From positions 61,134,043-61,198,042 of the forward strand of contig OX578281.1 in the NCBI GenBank assembly GCA_951217055.1: a stretch of 64,000 bases of DNA, in the 5' to 3' direction. The translations under genes were made by a program, and so were the position numbers. Below the pieces are notes generated by a model, which saw only the letters and a program-made list of their open reading frames with translations, had not been told where the DNA came from and did no database searches. How positions within the stretch are numbered: the first letter of the stretch is position 1; each line of letters opens with the position of its first letter. The stretch comes from Gerris lacustris (Eukaryota > Arthropoda > Insecta > Hemiptera > Gerridae). Positions 56,526-64,000 of the stretch are shown here, in pieces.

Positions 56526-58880
56526 GAACTTCTATTCACTGTGATTAAAAATTTTGTTCTGACTTAAAGCAGGTTTAAAATCAGCTAAGTTAGCTGGGTG
56601 ACTTAGTATACGTAAGTTAACTTGCTCCAGTTAATTTGAGCCAGTCAAGTTTGTGTAAAGAATGCATGCATGTTCATTACCCCATGAAAAAGGCTATTTT
56701 ACGCTTAACATGTAAAATTAATTATTTATATATAATATTACATATAGACAATTAAAAATAAAATGTAGTAAATAATAATCGCAGTATATTTAAAGTAATA
56801 TTTTAACTATGTATATTTAATATTATTATAAATATAAATAATTTTAAAAAAACTGTTTATTTTGAATTGATCAATTCTTTCAAAGAATTAGCGTAACACA
56901 TTAGTTTTCTGCATATTGTAATTCGAATTGTATTTTAATATTAAAATGTATTCGACTCTAAATTTAGAAAGTGATTTGTGCCAAGGCTTGAGTCGTAGCC
57001 CCACACCTTCCTTGTATTTTTTAAAAAAACATATATTTTTACTCTGAATTTTTATGATTTATAATATATTGTAGATTTTTTAGCCACGGCTAATTTTAAT
57101 AAGTAATAAGTAGCAGTTTCAGATTTAATCGTAATTGTAGAATTATTATCCTTCTGATGAACTGTCATAAAATATATAAATATATATTATATAGTGGCAA
57201 ATTTCCACTTACGAAAATTGGTATACTTATAAATAATTTTCCTTAAATATAATGAATAACGTAATGTTTATTAATTTTCATTAATAAACATTTTAAATAA
57301 AAGTGGTACTTAAAATATCTTTAAATAAAATTATCTTTCTTAAAAATAAAAAAACAGTTTTTAAATAAAAAAAATGGAAAAATTACTGATCTATGTTAGC
57401 GAAGTTATATTTTACGTACAGTGAATTTAATTTAAACTTTTAAAAACATTTTTAGGTAAAAATAAATAATTAGATAAGTAGACTGATATTACTGTTTAAT
57501 TTATAATATTGTTTTTATATCTTTATTTTCAGCTAATTTAACTCGTTAGATTTAGTTAAAAATAATTTAATTAACAAAATATAACAAAACTATTTTACAA
57601 AATAGAAATTATTAATACGATTTGAAAAATTCTCGAAATTCGTAAGTCGAAGTTGGTCAGAATTTAGTTGGAATTTCAAGAAAAAATTTCCTGCTAATTC
57701 CAAGTAATTTTTATTACGTTTTTAATTTTTTTTTTTTTTTAAATTAAAAAACACGTAATTATAACTTAAATTTATATTAGATATAAATTAAACTTAAATT
57801 TCCCGTCTTTATAGTAATTATGTAATAATAAAAAAAAAATAGAATATCGAAACCGCTTAAAATATTTCTAATGTGGCTTAAAGACGTTTCTTACATAGGA
57901 AAATTTTTTTTTTTTTTTTTAGATAAATCGTAATATAATAAATCGATTAGGAAACAAATGTATTTGATATCACTGCTGGCAGTGATCTATATATTTTTTA
58001 TTATAATTAATTATAAATTAAATTTAAATATAATATTTGTATTCTGACAAATAAATTAATTAAAAAAACTTGAATATTATTAACGGGTAATATTTATCTT
58101 TTGTAAAAAAGAAATGTTGGCCCCAAGCCTAAAATACAAATAATTAGAATTGTGTACAATATCATCGTGACAAATATCAGATTAGTAAAATTTGTAAATT
58201 ACGTATTGTAATATTTATAAAAATAAAATTAGCATAATTCTTTCAATTTCTTTCTTTTCTCTCTTAATTATTTATTGTTTAACATTTTTTATTTTCTTCT
58301 AATTTTCTCTTTTTTTGTGTTAAATTATTTATCGCTCTCTTTTTCTCTAAAATTTATTTCTTACACTTTCTTTCTTTCGTTTTTTAGTATTTTAAATTAT
58401 TAGATATTTATTTTTTATATTTGTTTCTTCAGAATTTTTGTTTTTCCGACATAGATTCTTATTTCGCAACCTTATTAACAAAAAAGAAATGTTACTTTAC
58501 ATTAAATTAATTATTTTGTGGTTGTTTTAAATATTTGGTTGTTAATTTTATTATTAAATAATTATTATTAATAATTTAATGTGATAAACTATTATAAATT
58601 CTGAATATAATTACTAGATGGCTGCATGGGTGTCAAAAAAAAAAAAAAAAAAATGAATTCTTAAAATGATACGTTTCAATTTTATTTAAAGTCATCTTCA
58701 GCCACACCATTTTTTTCTTTTTTGCAATTCAATATTCATTCTTTGGTCAAATAAATAAATAAATTTTGTCTCTGTAAAAGAGAGACAAATGGTTTGAATT
58801 AATAAAGAATTTGAAATCGACAATTTTTTTTTAAACAATATTATTAATCAATTAATAAAATAAGACGACTACAACAGCCT
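56526..58880. other. Very AT-rich DNA, no gene seen
   Basis: Poly-A/T runs (57728, 57906, 58637) and ATTAATTAA-type sequence. No protein motif on either strand. Confidence 0.35.
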
Positions 58881-58883
58881 TAA

Positions 58884-59254
58884 GGGGGGTGACACACTTC
58901 GCCACCCAGGTAGCGCCACCTGGGTGGCGCTACCCGTTCGTCTATGAGAATAGACGGAACCTGTCACACGAGGTGGCGCCACCTGCCGGGTGGCACTATA
59001 CGTTCGACCGTCCGACGGTCTAGCCGCCACCCTCAGCTGGCGCCACCCGGTCATCCCAATGTTTTCAATTGAGCCTGTCACACGTCGCCACCCAAGTCAC
59101 GCCACTCAGCCCCTATTCCTTCAATCAAATATAGGGGAAATAAAATCTGGGGCTGACTGCATCCCTCATATAAGTGGGTGGCGCAAGTCAGGTGGCGGGA
59201 GCAAGTGGCATCAACCAGGTGGCGCTTCCCAGGTGGCGAAGTGTGTCACCCCCC
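58884..59254. mobile_element. Harbinger-type GC-rich MITE (371 bp), TSD TAA
   Basis: Inverted ends GGGGGGTGACACACTTCGCC and GGCGAAGTGTGTCACCCCCC are the start of ~40-bp arms. TAA is repeated on both sides (58881-58883, 59255-59257). The interior has a perfect 12-bp stem, GGTAGCGCCACC-TG-GGTGGCGCTACC, and many GGTGGCG/CGCCACC repeats. No coding capacity. Its GC content stands out in the AT-rich region. Confidence 0.85.
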
Positions 59255-59257
59255 TAA

Positions 59258-59984
59258 GACTGTTATAGTCACTTTTTATAGCATCTTTTTAGCAATCTAG
59301 AACTTATATTCAGTAATATGATTTTTTTATGATACAATGTTCAATATAATATTAATTATTTAGTATTCTTTGTTCGTTTAGGTTGTTTTTATTACAATTA
59401 TTTATGTTTTACAAGTGAGTTTAAGTAATATACTGGCCATAATTACATTTTGTAAATGAACAAATTTTTCGGTATGAAAAGAAGTAAATAAAAATATGTA
59501 ATAATGCTGTTTATAATAATAATTTAAACTTTAAAAAACACCGTGATACAAACATATTCATTTCATCCGATTTTAAAACAATTATTTAACCAAAGCTTTG
59601 TAGATGAAATAAATATTTTTTATTTTTTAAATTGTAACCATTTTGTGATAAATAAATAAAAATGATTTTATATCCTAATATTATTATATATTTTTTAAAT
59701 ATATATGTAATAGAAAAAAAATGTGTTGTCCTTCTAAAAAAAAACTAACGTAGAGATAAAAAATATAATAACATTAAATAAAATAATAAAAATTAATTAA
59801 TTATTTATTTGTAACATTATTAAAAAATATTAAGAACTCATAATTAATATGATTGATTATTTTAAATATTTTATTTAGTTCTTCTTTTTCTTCTTAATAT
59901 GAAACCTGCATTTATTTTTGGGAGAAACATAATAATTTATTTATTTTTTATTAATAATAATTTATCCTCTTTACTCGGCGGGAT
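59258..59984. other. AT-rich DNA, no gene seen
   Basis: Low-complexity AT-rich sequence. Confidence 0.3.
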
Positions 59985-60595
59985 AAATAATATCCTTAAT
60001 TAGCTGAGATATCCTTAATTTCTTGAAATATCCTTAATTACTTGAAACATCCTTAATTACTGAAAATATCCTTAATTACTTGAAATATCTTTATTTACTT
60101 GAAATATCCTTAATTACTTGAAATATCTTTATTTACTTGAAATATCCTTAATTACTTGAAATATCCTTAATTAATTGAAATATCTTTATTTACTTGACAT
60201 ATCCTTAATTACTTGAAATATCTTTAATTACTTGAAATATCCTTTATTAATTGAAATATCTTTAATTTCTTGAAATATCTTTATTTACTTGAATTATATT
60301 ATTCTCTTTACTCTGCGGGATTTACTTGAAATATCCTTAATTACTTGAAATATCCTTAATTACTTGAAATATCCTTAATTACTTGAAATATCCTTAATTA
60401 CTTGAAATATCTTTAATTACTTGAAATATCTTTATTTACTTGAAATATCCTTTATTACTTGAAATATCCTTAATTACTTGAAGTATCTTTATTTACTTGA
60501 AATATCTTTATTTACTTGAAATATCCTTAATTACTGAAAATATCCTTTATTACTTGAAATATCCTTAATTACTTGAATTATCCTTAATTACTTGA
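59985..60595. repeat. 19-bp tandem repeat (~30 units)
   Basis: AATATCCTTAATTACTTGA with AATATCTTTATTTACTTGA variants. It is interrupted near 60295-60320 by TATTCTCTTTACTCTGCGGG, which also precedes the array at ~59966. Confidence 0.93.
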
Positions 60596-60850
60596 AAGGA
60601 ACTTCTTTAGATTGTTATCCCCTTATAAGAAACAGAAAGAAATAACAATCTAAAGAAGGTTTACAGAATGTTCTTCTTTAGACTGTTACTCCCCTTATAA
60701 GAAACAGAAGGGAGTAACAATCTAAAGAAGGGCTAAGGAATGTTCTTTAGACTGTTACTCCCCTTATAAAAAAAATAAGGGAGTAACAATCTAAAGAAGG
60801 GTTAAGGAATGTTCTTTAGACTGTTACTCCTCTTATAAGAAACAGAATTG
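60596..60850. repeat. Tandem array of hairpin units (3 complete, 1 partial)
   Basis: Each ~70-bp unit reads TTCTTTAGACTGTTACTCCC ... GGGAGTAACAATCTAAAGAA, so it folds on itself with ~20-bp arms around CTTATAAGAAACAGAA. Arms begin at ~60602, 60681, 60750 and 60811. Confidence 0.8.
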
Positions 60851-62370
60851 TGATATTCCGTCGTTCCAAAGTACATTGGACTAAACATCTCTTTGTCTTA
60901 ATAGTTATTTAGACAAAGGTATGTATAAATAATTATATAAATTTTTATTCTAAAAAAAAACAAAAAAAAAAAAACATAGGGGTAAGAATCTAAAGAAGCA
61001 CCAATTGAACCTTATTATTTTTGTTTTTATGTTACCAACTATACCTTTTGCATTAATTTATTGTATTTTTTTTTTCTTGGATATTCTAAATTTAATTATT
61101 AATTTATTTGTTTAACATATAAAATTTCAAAAATAAAAATAAAACAAAACAAACATGAAGTTTGCCGAAAATATTATTGTGGCTTATTGAAAAACGGGTT
61201 AATAAATTTTTTCTAAAATAAAATAAGTACATAAAACATAAATAAGTAAATAAAACAAAAACAGAAGAATAAGTTAAATTAAATAAATATAATATTGTGA
61301 CATAAACAAGGTTGATTTAATAAAATATCTATTGGTAAGATTAATTTATTTAAGAAAAAATAAACATATAAATAGATAATTATTTGGTGATTCATGAAAA
61401 TTTTTAAATTGTAATATTTTATATTTTTTAAAAATGAAATAAATTTAAAAAAAAATGTTTACACCTATTTTTGTTTATATCTTCTGTATAACTGTAATAA
61501 ATATATTTATAATTCTTCTTCATAAACATTTTGCGTCCTTACTTTATATTCTATAATTAGCTTAATCCCCCTCTCCATACTAAACTTGGACCCTAAATTA
61601 CATCCAACGATTATTCCATATCATAGGTGGTAAATGTAGCGAATCATGGAAAAGCTGGAGAATTTTATTTACAGTGTACAAGAAAGATCACCCAAGGGGA
61701 AATGTTTTTATTTTTTTATTTTATTTTGGGGTTTTCAAAAAAAAGTCAGTTTTTATACTCATGCTTGTTCTTATAACTCTAAAAATGGTAATATTTTTTT
61801 TAATTTTGTGTACAGAGTGTTTCAGCTTTTTTAAAACTTACAAAAAAAAAAAATAAATAAATAAAAAAATGAAAGAGCAAACTACCCTTATTTTTGATGG
61901 CATCAAAAAATATTTTTTTATAAAAATGGCTCAGAATTGCAAAAAAAATACGTGTAAATATCTATTTGTATAATTAAAAAAAGATTTGTAAGCAATCAAT
62001 TCCAGTGAGAATGATTATACTAAACTGTGAGAAAGAGAAGGTGAGGAGGTGTCCCCGAGGGAAGGGGGTTACTTGAGAGTTCAATAGTTAGTGCATGCTT
62101 AGACAAGGAAGGCTATAGTTATTCTTTCCTTGACTTCTGCGCATGCTTACGACGCTCGGGGAATCAGGACAAAATGTTTTCCCTCACTACATCAGCTGCG
62201 ATAGCTAAACTTTCTTACGCAACTGTCTCTGCGCTCTCCTCTCTCTCCTACTTTCCCAAGAAAATTGGTTTCTTAGGTTTTAGTCTTTAGGCTGTTGAAA
62301 TAGATAGGTCCTTTTAGTATTAAGGTTAAATATATTTAAATAAATTAGAAACAGACTTAAATATTGGTAG
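60851..62370. other. AT-rich DNA; weak inverted repeat at 62020-62250
   Basis: A palindrome of the 28917 type lies at ~60860-60920. 62085-62155 has GCATGCTTAGACAAGGAA / TTCCTTGACTTCTGCGCATGC in inverted order. No gene seen. Confidence 0.4.
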
Positions 62371-62371
62371 A

Positions 62372-63735
62372 ATCATGGGCGTAGCCAGGGTTGCCTTTAG
62401 GGGGGGGCTAATTTTTTGGATATATATATATATATATGTGCCTAAACTACAACCTAAATTTGAAAAATAAGCGTTCAAAAACAGTATTTTTACTACGTTT
62501 TTATTTCGATTTCTAACTAACTTCCCGAGTAGCTAGACATTTGAAACTTTTAGCATAGCTCAGAACACGATGACAATGCATTATTTTAATACTTTTAGCC
62601 ATCTTTCAGCAGAATTTTATTGGTTTTCAGCAAATTTTGCTGTACGGAAAGTTAGTTCGGAAAAAATCCACAAAGTTATTTTATTTGTTTTGCCATGTCC
62701 CATATTTACGTAATCTTCATTTTGACGGGTCTCAAATTTGTGATAGATAAACATTGAATGACTGCAAAACAGGAAATATCGATTATATTATTTATTGATT
62801 ATATTATTTATATTATTTCAAATATATCGATGGCACGCTTTAGATTTGGTGTTGCGGAGATCCGTTGTACAAAGATTTGTCCTTTTATAGGTTTAAGATC
62901 AGCTATCTAGATGGTTGTCATTCATGTGAAGTAAATAAATTCGGAACTATTTTTTTTTTTTTTCACTAACATTATATATTATATAACAATAACAATTATA
63001 TTACACATCAACATTACATACGATTCAATAGAAAATTTAAAAACGTAGTTTATAAAAAGTTCTTTTTATCTTGAAATTTTAACAGTTTTAGACATAAGCC
63101 CACACTCTTAGTGCAAATCTTAGTGCCGATTATTTTTTTTTATTTATCAGAGAGAGAGAGGTCCCGGAACGCCGTTCCGCCTCAAATCGAGCCCTGTATA
63201 TATACACATATATGTGTGTGTGTGTGGTGTGGTGTATGTAAAACCAAAAAAGTGTTTTCCTTAAAATTGCCAAGAGTCTGACAGTTCCATTATTAATATT
63301 TTCAAAAGGATTTATTTTAATTAAAAAAAAAAAAAACTCAATAGAACTATTAATTATAGGGAAAAAATTGTTTATTTGAAATAGATTTTTTTAAGGAAAA
63401 CTTGCTGTTTAAATTTATAAATCTACTCTTAATGTAAAATAGTTCACATTAAGATTGGACAGAGAGTATTTGAAGCGACGTTAGCGTTTCCAATGAGATA
63501 TTGTCTCAACTACTACATCTCTAATTTTAAGTTTTAAATAAATAGTAATTAATCATTTTTTAAGAATCAAATATGCAGAACCATACTCATACTGAGTTTT
63601 ATGCAAAACCATAACCAAATAAAAATAGTAGGGTATTTAATAGTCCAGTCAATAAATACAAAAAATAGTCTTCCTTGCGAAAGGTCGGGTATCTGCAATT
63701 TTTAAAATCTTATTCTACAATTGAACCAGTTTCCA
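62372..63735. repeat. Fragmentary hAT-like repeat material
   Basis: ATGGGCGTAGCCAGGGTTGC followed by a G run at the left resembles the CAGTGGCG ends at 17842 and 18772. 63600-63730 is the reverse of ~18090-18240 inside the nested hAT. The two may be one diverged element or separate pieces. Confidence 0.35.
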
Positions 63736-64000
63736 AATTAATTAATATTAATTATTCAATAATTAAAAACTATTCTAATGACTGCTACGAACTATTTTAA
63801 TTAAATTTAATTAATATATTAAAGTAAAACTGTAGATTAAAATAAGAACCCTTAAAACAAGAAAATATTTAATTAAAAACTTGATCTAAAAATTTTATAT
63901 TGTAACCTTTTATTCAAAATAAACAATGGATAATAATAGTCGGGAAGAAATTCGTCCCCACTAAAAAGTTCTGACCATGCACAGTCGTAATTTTATGTAG
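63736..64000. other. AT-rich DNA, no gene seen
   Basis: No motif recognised. Confidence 0.3.

Noticed and set aside
58869..59268. Arg/Pro-rich open frames on both strands
   Set aside because: Coincide with the GC-rich MITE and its inverted repeats.

Overview
This is an AT-rich, intron-bearing animal nuclear sequence, very probably from an arthropod and most likely an insect. The evidence is one spliced metazoan gene set among mariner, hAT, Harbinger-like and Helitron DNA elements, RNase H-bearing and Jockey-like LINEs, minisatellites and TA microsatellites. There are no bacterial-style operons or ribosome binding sites. I cannot name the species.

The only host protein gene I can support is on the + strand, 29469-41741. 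Eight coding exons join into a 376-residue lysocardiolipin/lysophospholipid acyltransferase of the LCLAT1 (ALCAT1/AGPAT8) type, with HX4D and FPEGT motifs, hydrophobic ends and a C-terminal dilysine. Its introns hold a 27-bp minisatellite (intron 1), a hAT transposon with a perfect 8-bp target duplication (intron 2), further tandem repeats and old repeat copies (intron 6) and a dead Jockey-like LINE tail (intron 7). A CpG-rich block at 5540-5900 ending in a donor-like site might be an upstream promoter/first exon, but nothing ties it to this gene.

1-29 kb is repeat-dominated. It holds decayed LINE tails and fold-back copies of their 3' UTR (0.4-4.6 kb), a hAT with target duplication (2983-4449), a Helitron with canonical ends (7804-8758), several non-coding interspersed families that share one short sequence 'phrase', a TIR element with a hAT nested in it (17555-19416), a young tandem segmental duplication with a 38-bp minisatellite (19.7-22.2 kb), a ~0.9-kb repeat in opposite orientations (14.7-15.6 and 24.1-24.9 kb), and a dead mariner (28160-29312).

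42-64 kb lacks host genes. A 5'-truncated LINE copy (42527-42992) and its nearly complete relative (49563-53568, minus strand) are almost identical where they overlap, so the family was active recently. The long copy sits inside a 37-bp satellite with a 222-bp higher-order period. It carries endonuclease, reverse transcriptase, RNase H and a terminal CCHC motif, but is 5'-truncated in ORF1 and has a frameshift near the start of ORF2. The rest is AT-rich DNA with several further tandem arrays, two Harbinger-type MITEs (46890-47049; 58884-59254) and an array of tandem hairpins (60.6-60.85 kb).

I read everything by eye. Exon ends follow GT/AG signals plus agreement with the known protein family; TE ends follow terminal motifs plus target duplications where stated.
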